This document shows, one piece after another, positions 29,974 through 38,911 of a stretch of DNA of 64,000 nucleotides. Where the stretch lies: positions 124,001 to 188,000 of the forward strand of contig JALCLA010000002.1 in assembly GCA_022647565.1 (NCBI GenBank), in the 5' to 3' direction. Positions within the stretch are counted from its first letter, which is position 1. Every line of letters begins with the position of its first letter. The stretch comes from Chiayiivirga sp. (GTDB lineage Bacteria; Pseudomonadota; Gammaproteobacteria; Xanthomonadales; Xanthomonadaceae). The notes beneath the pieces were generated by a model, which saw only the letters and a list, made by a program, of their open reading frames with translations, ran no database searches and was not told the origin of the DNA. The translations under genes and the position numbers were made by a program.

Positions 29974-31281
29974 ATGACCGCCACCAAGACCCTCGCCGTC
30001 ATCGGTGCCAGCGAAGAAACCGTCGCGCACTTGCGCCTGCTGATGAAGCTGGGTGGACGCCAGTTGCAGCAGACCTGGGTCTGGGGCGAGGAAACCGCGG
30101 CCGATTTCGTGGCGGTCGAAGTGCACGACCTCGGCGCGCAAGGCGTAATCGCGCGTTGCCAGTCGGCGGGCGTGCCCTGCGCGGTGATGGCCGAAGCCAA
30201 CGAGGTCGTGGTGCATGGCCTGGTCCTGCGCCGCCCCTTCAAGCTCGACCAGATCGTCGCGGTGCTCAACGCCGCCGGCACCAACAGTGCCGACACCAGT
30301 GACGTCGAGGCCTTTGCCGACGACTTCTACACCCGCAACCTGGACGAAGACCTGGCGGCACCCTCGGCGGTGGAAGAGGAACTCTGGCGTCGGCGCGAGT
30401 CGAGTTCCACCCCGGCCCGCATCACGGGCGAACGTCCCGTGCTGGGCCTGGACGAACTGATTCAGGGCGATCCGCTGGTGGAACCGGAGAAGCCCAAGCC
30501 GCTGATCCAGGCCGACACCACGGTGGCGCGTGGCGCGAGCGAACCCAGCAAGCGCAGCGAAGGCCGCGCCGACATGTCACGGCATCGGGTGATGCCTGGC
30601 GCCGAAATGCCACCCGGCGTGATCGGGGTGGGAACCGTGGATGTGATTCCGGTGCGCTTGCCGGGCCGACCCGAGGCCGCCTCCGGCGAGTCCGAGGAAA
30701 TCGGCGGGCATCGGCTGGGCGACTATCTCGATGGTGAACTCGTCGCAACTCCGATCCAGTTGCAGTTGCCGGACCTGCCCGTCCTCACGCTCGACCCGAA
30801 GAGGCGCGCCTACCATGCCGAGGGCGACCTCGCCCGGCTCGAACCCTACGCCCGCCAGGTGCTGCCGCGCAGCGCGGCGAAGCTGGCCAGCAGTGCCGAC
30901 CTGAATCGGGCGCGCGAAACGCAGCCGGCACGCACCTACGATGAACTGCGCTGGCTGTTCACGCTGGCGCGCGGCAATGGCCGGCTCGCGGCGCGGCTCG
31001 ATCCGGGCGGAAGCTACGAAGTCACCAATCCGGTGCAGGTCGATCCCAAATTCCGCGCGCACGGGGCCATCGTGGCGGCACTCGCCAAGCCGGCGCGCCT
31101 GCACGAGGTCACCGCGGCAAGCAAGGCGAGCATGGAGCAGGTATTTGACCTGGTCAGCGCCTACGACGCCATCGACCGGCTCAAGTGGACACCGCGTCAA
31201 CGCTTCGCAGCCGAGCCACCGGAGCCCACCAAGCCGGGTGGTGCCATGTCGCGCCTCAAGTGGCCATTCGGCAAGCGCTGA
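29974..31281 (+). CDS. Uncharacterised pseudo-receiver protein A
   Basis: A 435-residue cytoplasmic protein of no family I recognise. Residues 1-105 have a response-regulator-like strand pattern (TLAVIGASEE, ADFVAVEVHDLG, VPCAVMAEA, LVLRRPFKLDQIVAVLNAAG) but lack the phospho-accepting Asp pocket. A long variable linker follows. Residues about 245-310 (LGDYLDGELVATPIQLQL, LTLDPKRRAYHAEGDLARLE) and a helical C-terminal domain (YDELRWLFTLARGNGRLAAR to AYDAIDRLKW) are shared with the protein at 50055-51104, which has the same architecture. The two are paralogues by visual comparison. A role in signalling or in type IV pilus or motility control is possible, but nothing in the neighbourhood proves it. 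Confidence 0.7.
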   Translation: MTATKTLAVIGASEETVAHLRLLMKLGGRQLQQTWVWGEETAADFVAVEVHDLGAQGVIARCQSAGVPCAVMAEANEVVVHGLVLRRPFKLDQIVAVLNAAGTNSADTSDVEAFADDFYTRNLDEDLAAPSAVEEELWRRRESSSTPARITGERPVLGLDELIQGDPLVEPEKPKPLIQADTTVARGASEPSKRSEGRADMSRHRVMPGAEMPPGVIGVGTVDVIPVRLPGRPEAASGESEEIGGHRLGDYLDGELVATPIQLQLPDLPVLTLDPKRRAYHAEGDLARLEPYARQVLPRSAAKLASSADLNRARETQPARTYDELRWLFTLARGNGRLAARLDPGGSYEVTNPVQVDPKFRAHGAIVAALAKPARLHEVTAASKASMEQVFDLVSAYDAIDRLKWTPRQRFAAEPPEPTKPGGAMSRLKWPFGKR

Positions 31282-31425
31282 CCTGGCCAACGCACGGCGC
31301 GACGCGGCCGGTCGCTCCCTGACGCGCATCGCTTCATCCACCACGCGGCCGCCGGCCGGCACGGTTCAGCGTCCAGCCGGGATCAACCTCGCTAGACTCG
31401 CGCTCCCTTCCCGACTGGAGTTCGC

Positions 31426-32316
31426 ATGAGTCGCACGTCTGCGTTGTTGTGGCTGGCCCTGGCGCTCGGAACGACGGCCGGACCCGTGCATGCCGAGGTG
31501 ACATTGGCCGCACCGGTGGAAGAAGTGAAAATGCACCTGAATGCAGGCCGCATCGACGCGGCCATCGAGTCCGGGGAGTCGGCGGTCGAAGCCCTGGCGC
31601 AGGATTCCTTTGCATGGTTCTGGCTTGGCCGTGCCTATGCGCAGCAGGCGATCAAGGCCAGCCTGCTGGGCAAGCCGCGCTGGGCCGGCAAGGCGCGCGA
31701 TGCCTACGAAAAGGCGGTAGCGCTGGATGGCTCCAATCTGGAAGCGCGCTACGACCTGCTGCAGTACTACCTTGCCGCGCCCGGGTTCCTCGGCGGCGGC
31801 CGCGACAAGGCCGTCGGCCAGGTCACGGCGCTGCGCGAACGCGACACCTCCATGGGCTTCCTCGCGGCCGCGCTGCTGGCCCGGCACGACGGGCAGGCGC
31901 CCGAAGTCGAACGCCTGTTGCGCGAGGGGCTCAAGCACGACCCGGGGAGCACGCGCCTGCGCTACAACCTGTCCTGGCAGTTGCAGGCCGACAAGCGTTG
32001 GGGCGAGATTCGCGCGCTGTGGGAGGAGTTGCTCGCGGTCAATCCCGACGACCCGCTGGCGCACTACCAGCTCGGTCGCCTGTCGGCGGTGAGCGGCGAG
32101 GCGCTCGACGCCGGCCTTTCGCATCTGGAGGCGTTCCTGGCGAACCCGCGCACTTCCGATGCGATGAGCCCGGCGGCTGCGCAGTGGCGTCGCGGACAGA
32201 TCCTGGAAAAGCTCGGGCGGCGCGCGGAAGCGATTGCGGCGATCGAAGAGGCGCTGCGGCTGGAGCCGGAACTCGCGCAGGCCCGGACCGACCTCGACCG
32301 GCTGCAAGATGCCTGA
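31426..32316 (+). CDS. Exported TPR-repeat protein
   Basis: A 296-residue protein with a signal peptide (MSRTSALLWLALALGTTAGP to VHAE) and tetratricopeptide repeats throughout. Examples are AYEKAVALDGSNLEARYDLL, LREGLKHDPGSTRLRYNLSW, LAVNPDDPLAHYQLGRLS and AIEEALRLEPELAQARTDLD. TPR arrays usually mediate protein-protein contact in the periplasm or envelope. It overlaps the next gene by eight bases, so the two are co-translated. Confidence 0.85.
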   Translation: MSRTSALLWLALALGTTAGPVHAEVTLAAPVEEVKMHLNAGRIDAAIESGESAVEALAQDSFAWFWLGRAYAQQAIKASLLGKPRWAGKARDAYEKAVALDGSNLEARYDLLQYYLAAPGFLGGGRDKAVGQVTALRERDTSMGFLAAALLARHDGQAPEVERLLREGLKHDPGSTRLRYNLSWQLQADKRWGEIRALWEELLAVNPDDPLAHYQLGRLSAVSGEALDAGLSHLEAFLANPRTSDAMSPAAAQWRRGQILEKLGRRAEAIAAIEEALRLEPELAQARTDLDRLQDA

Positions 32317-32638
32317 GCGCACGGCCCGCACCGGCGCGCGCGGAACACGCCGCGCCAAGGCCGCACACGCGGCCGAGGCCGTGCGCCTGGTCGACATTCC
32401 CAACATCGGCCCGTCGATCGCAGACGACTTGCACCAGATCGGGATCGACCATCCGCAACAGTTGGTCGGACGCGACCCCTACGAGCTGTACCGGCTCAGC
32501 AACGAACAGCGCGGCGTGCGCCAGGACCCTTGCCTGATCGACTGCTTCCTCGCCGCGGTCCGCTTCATGGAAGGTGCCCCAGCGCAGCCCTGGTGGCACT
32601 ACACCGCCGAACGCAAGCGCCACCTCGGCAACGGCTGA
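32309..32638 (+). CDS. Cdd1-like helix-hairpin-helix protein
   Basis: A 109-residue basic protein resembling the Cdd1 (pathogenicity locus) family. The helix-hairpin-helix stretch VDIPNIGPSIADDLHQIGID precedes GRDPYELYRLSNEQRGVRQD and CLIDCFLAAVRFM, ending with PWWHYTAERKRH, typical of the family. DNA binding is probable from the fold; its cellular role is not known. It overlaps the TPR gene. Confidence 0.8.
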   Translation: MPERTARTGARGTRRAKAAHAAEAVRLVDIPNIGPSIADDLHQIGIDHPQQLVGRDPYELYRLSNEQRGVRQDPCLIDCFLAAVRFMEGAPAQPWWHYTAERKRHLGNG

Positions 32639-32693
32639 ACCACTCGCGACCAGCGCAAGCGGTGCCGCGATTCCGTGGCGGATCGAATCGGGT

Positions 32694-33176
32694 TCAGCGT
32701 GACTTGCGCTTGGGCTTGAGCATGGTGCCGGTGCAGTTCGGCGCGCCGCAACGACAGGCCCAGAGCTGCTTCAGGCGCGCGGTATGCGGCTCGGCCAAGG
32801 TGATGCCGTAGTCGTAGGTGAGCTCCTCGCCGGCCCGGATGTCACGCAGGCTCTCGATCTCCACCTTGTCGCGGCGTCGATCCGCACCCTCGTGCTCGAC
32901 CAGCACCGGCTGGCAGTTCGGCGCGCAACTGTGGTTGATCCAGCGCGCCACGTTGCCATCGACATTCGCATCGATCACGTAGTCGTCATTGAGCGTGAAC
33001 AGGAAGGTGTGGCCACTCTCGACCGTGTCGCCGTAGATCTCGTCGGCCTCGGCATGCGCCAGTCGACGCCCGCGATACTCCACCAGGGTGGTTCCGGCGG
33101 GAAGGTCGACGGTGGCAAACACGCCGTTGCCGTGGATGGGCGAACGACGCTGGGCGATCTTTGTGGACATGGGCAA
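32694..33176 (-). CDS. SET-domain protein with post-SET cysteines
   Basis: A 160-residue protein with the core SET-domain methyltransferase motifs: GNGVFATVDLPAGTTLVEYR, WINHSCAPNCQP (the NHS-C signature), EELTYDYG, and a post-SET-like WACRCGAPNCTG. SET proteins use S-adenosylmethionine to methylate lysines; bacterial targets are mostly unknown. It is divergent from the MASE1-GGDEF-EAL gene. A second SET protein lies at 38912-39376. The start is uncertain by two codons (MPMST or MST). Confidence 0.88.
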   Translation of the reverse strand: MPMSTKIAQRRSPIHGNGVFATVDLPAGTTLVEYRGRRLAHAEADEIYGDTVESGHTFLFTLNDDYVIDANVDGNVARWINHSCAPNCQPVLVEHEGADRRRDKVEIESLRDIRAGEELTYDYGITLAEPHTARLKQLWACRCGAPNCTGTMLKPKRKSR

Positions 33177-33250
33177 CTCATGGCGAAAGTGGGAGGCACT
33201 TGGCAGACAGCCAGCGCCCGATCCAAGGCGGCGCAGATTACACTCGACCC

Positions 33251-35480
33251 ATGCTCCCCGTCGCGCGCCATGCGTTGCGCTTCGTCCTGCTGGTCGGGAC
33301 CTATCTGCTCGGCGCCTACATCGCGCTCTGGTTCGTCGAAGGTGATGAACAGATCACCCTGATCTGGCCGCCCACGGGCGTGGCGTACGCCGCACTCCTG
33401 CTCTACGGCTTGCGCTGGTGGCCGTTCATCGCGGTGTCGGTGTTGCTGACGCACCTGCTGTTGGCGCCGGTTCCGGCCTCGTTCGTGCCCTACTCGGTCG
33501 CGGCCAATACCGTGGGCGGTCTGGTCGGTGCCGCGTTCGTGCAACGTTTCCACCGCCTGTCTGCCGAACGCTACGCGATCAGTGACGGCTTCGCCCTGCT
33601 GCTCGGTGGCGTGTTCATGCTGCTCGCCAGCGCCCCGATCAGCACCCTGGGCCTGATCCAGTCGGGGATGATCGCAAGCGCCGACGCCCTGCCAGCCGCG
33701 CTGCGCTGGGCCATGGGTGATCTGTTCGGCATCATCACCGTTACCCCGGCGGTGCTGCTGGTCGGACGCCGCCGCTACCTGCGTTCGAGCGGCGACTCCC
33801 AGCTCGACTATGGCGGGCACGCCGAGAAGGCCGCCTGGCTGGCCTGCCTGGCCCTGTCCCTGCTCGCGCTCGGCTGGATCGGTCGCTTCAGCCCGGCCTA
33901 TGCCCTCGGTCTGGCCAGCGTGCCGATTTCCTTGTTGCTGTGGAGCGCGCTGCGCTTCGAGCCGCTGTTCACCGCGCTTGCGAACGCGGTCTGCGCGATG
34001 CTGGTCGCCACCGCCGCGAGCCTCGGGCTGGGTGGCCTGGTGGCCCCGACCGGCCTGGGCGACGTCACGCTGCTGATCGCCTTTCTCTGCGTCCTGGCGC
34101 TCACCCCGCAGATCGTGTCCATTGCGGCGCACCGCAGTCGCGTGATCGCGCAGCGCCTGCTGCAACGCGCCCGGACCGACGCCCTCACCGGGCTCCTGAA
34201 CCGGATCGGCTTCGAGGAAGAAGTGCGCAAGCACCTGCAGGCCGAGGGTGGCGAGGCGATGGCTCTAGTGCACCTGGACCTGGACCAGTTCAAGCTGATC
34301 AACGACATCCTGAGCCATCAGGTCGGTGACGAACTGATCTGCGCCGTGGCCGGCGCGTTGCGTACCCGGATCGGCCCGCTCGACCGGCTCGCCCGCACCG
34401 GCGGCGACGAGTTCGACGTGCTGCTGCGGCATTGCCCGCCGCAGGAGGCCGAGGCCCGGGTGCAGCGGCTGCGCGACGCGGTGGCGGAAATCCGCGTCGG
34501 TGCCGACGCGCACGTGGCCTCCGTGACCACCAGCGCCGGCCTGGCCTGCTTCGTCGCGGGCGAAGCCGAGTTCCCGCAACTGCTGGCGCGGGCCGACACG
34601 GCCTGTTTCACCGCCAAGGAGCGCGGCGGCAATCGCACCGAGAGCGCAACTCCCGAACGCGGCGCCGGGGTCGAGCGCAGCTCCGATGCGATGCGCTGGG
34701 CACTGCGCCTCAACCAGGCGCTGGAGCAGGATCGCTTCGTGCTGTTCTGCCAGAGCATCTGCGCCCTTGCGCCAGGTCGACGGGCAAGCGCGTCATTTCG
34801 AGATCCTGCTGCGCCTGCGCGATGCCGACAGCGGCGCCCTGCTGACCCCGGGCATGTTCATCCCCGCGGCCGAACGATTCGGCCTGGGCATGCGGCTGGA
34901 TTCCTACGTCGTGGACCGCACCCTCGCCTGGTTCGAGCGCCGCCCGGCCGCGGCGCAGCGTGTCGGGCTGTGCGGCATCAACCTGTGCGCCGCCTCGCTC
35001 GACGACGAACGCTTCCTCGCCTTCCTGCAGCAACGCATCAGGCGCAGCATCCTGTCGCCCGAGAAGCTGTGCTTCGAGCTCACCGAAACCAGCGCGCTGC
35101 GCGACATGGCCCGCGCCCAGCACTTCATCCAGGCGGTGCGCGCGCTCGGCTGCAAGTTCGCGCTCGACGACTTCGGCACCGGCTTCTGCTCGTTCGGATA
35201 TCTCCGATCTCTCGACGTCGACTATTTCAAGATCGACGGCAGCTTCGTGCGCGAGATCGAAACCTCGTCGCTGGCGCTGGCGATCGTGCGCTCGATCGCC
35301 GACATCGGCCGCACCATCGACAAGCAGACGATCGCCGAATGCGCCGAAACCGAATCGATCCGGCGCCGCCTGATCGAACTGGGTGTCGACCACGCACAAG
35401 GCTACGCCGTGGACGAACCCGCCCCGATCGAGCAGTACTTCGATCCGGCGCGAAGCGCGCCGGCACCGGCAAGCGCCTGA
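33251..35480 (+). CDS. MASE1-GGDEF-EAL protein, one frameshift
   Basis: A membrane-anchored cyclic-di-GMP enzyme of about 743 residues. Residues 1-300 form a MASE1-like sensor with about eight helices (LLGAYIALWF, ITLIWPPTGVAYAALLLYGL). A GGDEF domain follows (RTDALTGLLNRIGFEEEVRK, LARTGGDEFDVLL), with the motif intact. The EAL domain has FEILLRL in place of EAL, then ELTETSALRDMA, FALDDFGTGFCSF and YFKIDGSFVREIE, and ends with HAQGYAVDEP. A single extra base near 34781 breaks the frame between CQSICALA and QVDGQARHFEILLRL, probably a sequence error. Which activity dominates cannot be read from sequence. Confidence 0.88.
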
Positions 35481-35529
35481 GCGGCGCGCCTGCTATTGAT
35501 CTATGCGTAAATTGTTGACGAGAGACTGG

Positions 35530-35635
35530 GCGTCCTTCGACTTCGGCCTCTTCGCGGCCTACGCTCAGGATGAGCGGCATTTGCGAACCCCGCTCACCCT
35601 GAGCGTAGCGCCCAAGGCGCGAAGTCGAAGGACGC
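35530..35635. repeat. Long palindromic intergenic repeat
   Basis: GCGTCCTTCGACTTCG and its exact complement CGAAGTCGAAGGACGC flank a second pair, TACGCTCAGGATGAGCGG against CCGCTCACCCTGAGCGTA (17 of 18). The 106-base unit folds into one long hairpin. It resembles the CCCTGAGCGTAG...GAAGTCGAAGGAC repeats seen in many proteobacterial genomes. It sits just after the GGDEF-EAL stop. Confidence 0.8.
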
Positions 35636-35669
35636 GGGCTGTCAATCAATCACGCAAGTCTCAATAGCA

Positions 35670-35822
35670 TGGTGTCCCGCAAGTAACGCAAGGAAATTCC
35701 GCATGGATTACGTTGCGAGACAAGGCGTGAGGCGGAGGCATGGCAGCGTCATGGCGACGACGAGCAACGCAGTATCGCGGCGAAAGGCACCGGAATCACT
35801 TGATGGTATTTGCGGGACACCA
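35670..35822. mobile_element. MITE-like element with 16-bp terminal inverted repeats
   Basis: TGGTGTCCCGCAAGTA at 35670-35685 matches the complement of 35807-35822 in 15 of 16 bases. The 153-base unit contains no convincing gene and lies between convergent genes. A size of about 150 bases with near-perfect ends suggests a non-autonomous transposon, though no target-site duplication is clear. An element of similar size lies at 38717-38876. Confidence 0.6.
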
Positions 35823-35824
35823 CA

Positions 35825-36253
35825 CTAGGGCTTTGGAGGGGAACCCGGGGCGAACCGCAACACGGTGCCATCGGTACTGCGCAGTTCCAGCGTTTCACCG
35901 GTAGCGGTGAGCGCCAGCGGCGCGCCGAGCAGGGCCAACCATGCCGCTTCGGCGGCACTGGCTTCGCCCGGACACAGGCGCTTGGTGGCCGCCACGGCTC
36001 CGGCGGCAAGCACGCCTTCCGCCAGCGAATAGCCGCCGCGGTACTGGTTGCAGCCGCCGTATCCGAAGATCGCATCCGGGGCGAAACCGAGGGTGATGCC
36101 GCTGGTGGGCGCGAGCTTGGCGAGCTCGCCCTTGTCGGCCGAGACCAGGGCCCAGTGGGTTCCGTCGAGCACGGGTGCCGACTCGGGCGCCGTGGCGCAG
36201 GCGGTGAGAGCGAGACTGAAGAGCAAGGCAAGGGCAAGGCGTGGCTGGTTCAT
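35825..36253 (-). CDS. META/HslJ-like lipoprotein
   Basis: A 142-residue protein with a lipoprotein signal (MNQPRLALALLFSLALTACA) and a META domain: LDGTHWALVSADKG, SGITLGFAPDAIFGYGGCNQ, YSLAEGVLAAGAVAATKRLC and a C-terminal LRFAPGSPPKP. HslJ-like META proteins are envelope proteins of uncertain function, linked in E. coli to novobiocin resistance. GGAGG lies eight bases before the ATG. The gene follows the GlsB-type gene on the same strand by 14 bases. Confidence 0.82.
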   Translation of the reverse strand: MNQPRLALALLFSLALTACATAPESAPVLDGTHWALVSADKGELAKLAPTSGITLGFAPDAIFGYGGCNQYRGGYSLAEGVLAAGAVAATKRLCPGEASAAEAAWLALLGAPLALTATGETLELRSTDGTVLRFAPGSPPKP

Positions 36254-36267
36254 CGCGGATCCTCCGT

Positions 36268-36534
36268 TCATGACTTCTTCTTGCTCATGCCGTAGATCGC
36301 CAGCAGCACGATCGCGCCCACCACCGAAGCGATGAACCCGGCCGCATCGCCCGGCCCGTACCAACCCACCGCGCCACCGATGTAACGCGCCAGCACCGCG
36401 CCGCCGATACCCAGCACGATGGTCATGAAGAAACCGAGCTTGTCGTTACCGGGCTTGAGCGCGCGCGCCAGGAGCCCGCAAACGAACCCGATGAGCAGGG
36501 TCCAGAGGATGCCGCCGCCGAAGAGCTGTTCCAT
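36268..36534 (-). CDS. GlsB/YeaQ/YmgE-type small membrane protein
   Basis: An 88-residue inner-membrane protein with three hydrophobic helices: ILWTLLIGFVCGLLARAL, FFMTIVLGIGGAVLARYIGG and GFIASVVGAIVLLAIYG. GPGDAAGFIASVVGAIVLL is typical of the transglycosylase-associated family Pfam calls Transgly_assoc. These proteins respond to envelope or general stress in some species; the molecular role is unclear. The start at 36534 gives MEQLFGGG. Confidence 0.88.
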   Translation of the reverse strand: MEQLFGGGILWTLLIGFVCGLLARALKPGNDKLGFFMTIVLGIGGAVLARYIGGAVGWYGPGDAAGFIASVVGAIVLLAIYGMSKKKS

Positions 36535-36617
36535 GGTGTGACTCCCGTTAGTGGTGGATCGAATTCCGCCGCGTGGAAGCGCCCGCAAGTGGAGCCGCCG
36601 ATGCAGCGCAGCCGCGC

Positions 36618-38096
36618 TCAGCAGCATTCCTTCTGGTCGAAGCGCGACTCGCCTGCCGCCACGCCCACGCCCTGGGTCAGGCCCTTCTGGCTCGCGAGGT
36701 AGTGTTCGGCGATGACTTTGGCCACGGCCGCGGTGACGCGCTTGCCGGTGGGAATGTGCAGAAACTCGTTCGGCCCGTGTGCGTTCGAGTGCGGGCCGAG
36801 CACGCCGGTGATCATGAACTGCGCGCCGGGGAACTTCTCGCCCAGCATGCCCATGAACGGAATGGTGCCGCCCTCGCCCATGTACATCGCGGGCTGGCCG
36901 AAGAAATCGCGCGAAGCATGGTCGATGGCGTGCTCCAGCCAGTGCGACATGGCCGGCGCATTCCAGCCGCTGGACGACTTCTCCAGCGAGAACTCCACCT
37001 TCGCGCCATTCGGCGGACTCTTCAGCAGCACGTCCTGCAACAGCTTGCCCGCGGCTTCGCCGTCGAGCGTGGGCGGAAGGCGCAGCGACAGCTTCACCGC
37101 GGTATGCGGGCGCAGCACGTTGCCGGCGTTCGAGAGCGGCGGCATGCCGTCCACGCCGGTCACCGACAAGGCCGGACGCCAGGTGCGGTTGAGCACGAGT
37201 TCGGTCAGGTCGTCGGCCATCGGCGTCATGCCGGGCAGGAACGGGAACTTGTCGAATACGGCCGTATCCAGCACCTGCGCCGCCTTCTTCGCCTGCGCCA
37301 GGCGTTCAGCCGGAATGTCGACGAACAGTCCCTCGACCCGGATCCTGCCGCTGGCTTCGTCTTCCAGGCGCGACAGAATCTGGCGCAGCAGGCGGAAGCT
37401 CGACGGCACCACGCCCGAGGCATCGCCCGAATGCACGCCTTCGTTCAGCACGCTGACCTTGAAGTTGCCGCCGGCCAGGCCGCGCAGCGAAGTTGTGCAC
37501 CAGAGCTGGTCGTAGTTGCCGCAGCCCGAATCCAGGCACACCACCAGCGACGGCTTGCCGATGCGCGCGGCGAGATGATCAACGTAGTGCGGCAGGTCGT
37601 AGCTGCCCGATTCCTCGCAGGCCTCGATCAGGATCACGCAGCGACTGTGCGGGACGTTCTGCTCCTTCAGCGCCTGGATGGCGGCGAGCGAGCCGAAGAT
37701 CGCGTAACCGTCGTCGGCACCGCCGCGGCCATAGAGCTTGTCACCCTTGATCACCGGCTTCCACGGACCGAGGTCTTCGGCCCAGCCTGTCATTTCCGGC
37801 TGCTTGTCGAGGTGGCCGTAGAGCAGCACGCAATCCTCGCCCTCGCCCGGCACCTCGATGTAGATCAGCGGGGTGCGGCCTTCCAGGCGCACCACTTCCA
37901 CCGTCATGCCGGTGACGTGCTGCCGGCGCGCCCAACTTTCCATCAGCCGGACCGCGTCATCCATGTAGCCATGCTTCTGCCAGTCGGCGTCGAACATCGG
38001 CGACTTGTTCGGGATGCGGATGTAGTCCACCAGTTGCGGGACGATCTCGTCGTCCCAGAGCGAAGCGACGAAACGATCGGCTCTTGCGGTATCCAT
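36618..38096 (-). CDS. M20 family metallopeptidase
   Basis: A 492-residue zinc peptidase. VLLYGHLDKQPE carries the first metal His and the following Asp. LYGRGGADDGYA holds the bridging Asp, and LIEACEESGS the catalytic Glu and a ligand Glu. SGCGNYDQLWCTTSLRGLAG begins the dimerisation domain, and a late His in GPHSNAHGPNEF completes the site. The length and motifs fit the CNDP/DapE-like M20 branch that cleaves dipeptides or larger peptides. The start MDTARADRF at 38096 is preferred over the upstream in-frame MKDCAMDT. Confidence 0.92.
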   Translation of the reverse strand: MDTARADRFVASLWDDEIVPQLVDYIRIPNKSPMFDADWQKHGYMDDAVRLMESWARRQHVTGMTVEVVRLEGRTPLIYIEVPGEGEDCVLLYGHLDKQPEMTGWAEDLGPWKPVIKGDKLYGRGGADDGYAIFGSLAAIQALKEQNVPHSRCVILIEACEESGSYDLPHYVDHLAARIGKPSLVVCLDSGCGNYDQLWCTTSLRGLAGGNFKVSVLNEGVHSGDASGVVPSSFRLLRQILSRLEDEASGRIRVEGLFVDIPAERLAQAKKAAQVLDTAVFDKFPFLPGMTPMADDLTELVLNRTWRPALSVTGVDGMPPLSNAGNVLRPHTAVKLSLRLPPTLDGEAAGKLLQDVLLKSPPNGAKVEFSLEKSSSGWNAPAMSHWLEHAIDHASRDFFGQPAMYMGEGGTIPFMGMLGEKFPGAQFMITGVLGPHSNAHGPNEFLHIPTGKRVTAAVAKVIAEHYLASQKGLTQGVGVAAGESRFDQKECC

Positions 38097-38307
38097 GGCG
38101 CAATCCTTCAAAGCGAGGCTGCGGATTCTAGCGCTGCGGGCCGGCGCGGCCTAGGAAAACTCCTAACACGGCAGCGCCGCTTTCGCAGGCACCGCTCAGG
38201 CGAATGGCGATGGGACCCGCATCGGTCGACGCACAGACTGTGCACACCGGATGCAGCACGGTGCTGCAACGGACCCACCCAGTGATTACCCACCAAGGAG
38301 TTCCGCC

Positions 38308-38598
38308 ATGAACCTGTTCACCACCACCTTCAAGTCCCTGATCCTCTCGCTCGCCCTGTGCGCTTCGGCTTTTGCCGCAAGCAAGGTCGATGTCAACAGC
38401 GCCGATGCCGCCACCATCGCCGCCGCCCTGAACGGCGTGGGCGAAGCCAAGGCCGAGGCCATCGTCGCCTACCGCGAGGAACACGGCCCGTTCAAGAGCG
38501 CCGACCAGCTGGCCGAAGTGAAGGGCATCGGTCTCAAGACGGTCGAGAAGAACCGTGACCTGATCGACCTGGGCAGCAAGCCGGCACCCAAGCAGTAA
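38308..38598 (+). CDS. ComEA-like helix-hairpin-helix protein, exported
   Basis: A 96-residue protein with a signal peptide (MNLFTTTFKSLILSLALCAS to AFA) and the ComEA DNA-binding repeat. SKVDVNSADAATIAAALNGV and GEAKAEAIVAYREEHGPFKS are followed by LAEVKGIGLKTVEKNRDLI. ComEA in the periplasm pulls in DNA during transformation via type IV pili. AAGGAG lies 7 bases before the ATG. A 10-bp perfect hairpin at 38654-38676 follows. Confidence 0.88.
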   Translation: MNLFTTTFKSLILSLALCASAFAASKVDVNSADAATIAAALNGVGEAKAEAIVAYREEHGPFKSADQLAEVKGIGLKTVEKNRDLIDLGSKPAPKQ

Positions 38599-38653
38599 GC
38601 GGACTCTTCCGCGCAGGCGCAGCCGCGCCGCAGCCCGAGGCATGGATGCCTCA

Positions 38654-38676
38654 TCGCCCCGCCCACGGCGGGGCGA
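38654..38676 (+). terminator. Hairpin after the ComEA-like gene
   Basis: TCGCCCCGCC and GGCGGGGCGA form a perfect 10-bp stem with loop CAC, 55 bases after the stop codon. Only a short T stretch follows, so termination is likely but not strong. Confidence 0.5.
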
Positions 38677-38716
38677 CTGCGTTTCCGGATCCCCGAAGCA
38701 CGGGAGCTGCCACTCA

Positions 38717-38876
38717 TGGCCTGTAACGGATGAAGCGCAAGTGGGATCGCGACGGGATGGGCGTGCGGGACGCCGTGCCGGAGCGAGGCCCGTAGCCGAA
38801 GCTATGGGCCGAGTGAGGCGCAAGTACCGCGCGGTCAGACCGAGCGAGCTGCTTTCGATTTGTCCGTTACAGGCCA
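38717..38876. mobile_element. MITE-like element with 14-bp perfect terminal inverted repeats
   Basis: TGGCCTGTAACGGA (38717-38730) is the exact complement of TCCGTTACAGGCCA (38863-38876). The 160-base unit contains an internal hairpin (GGCCCGTAG against CTATGGGCC) and no gene. It lies 36 bases before a SET-domain gene and probably carries or disturbs that promoter. The size is like the element at 35670-35822, but the ends differ in sequence. Confidence 0.6.
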
Positions 38877-38911
38877 CTACAATCCGGACAATCTTCCGTC
38901 GCGCGTACCCC

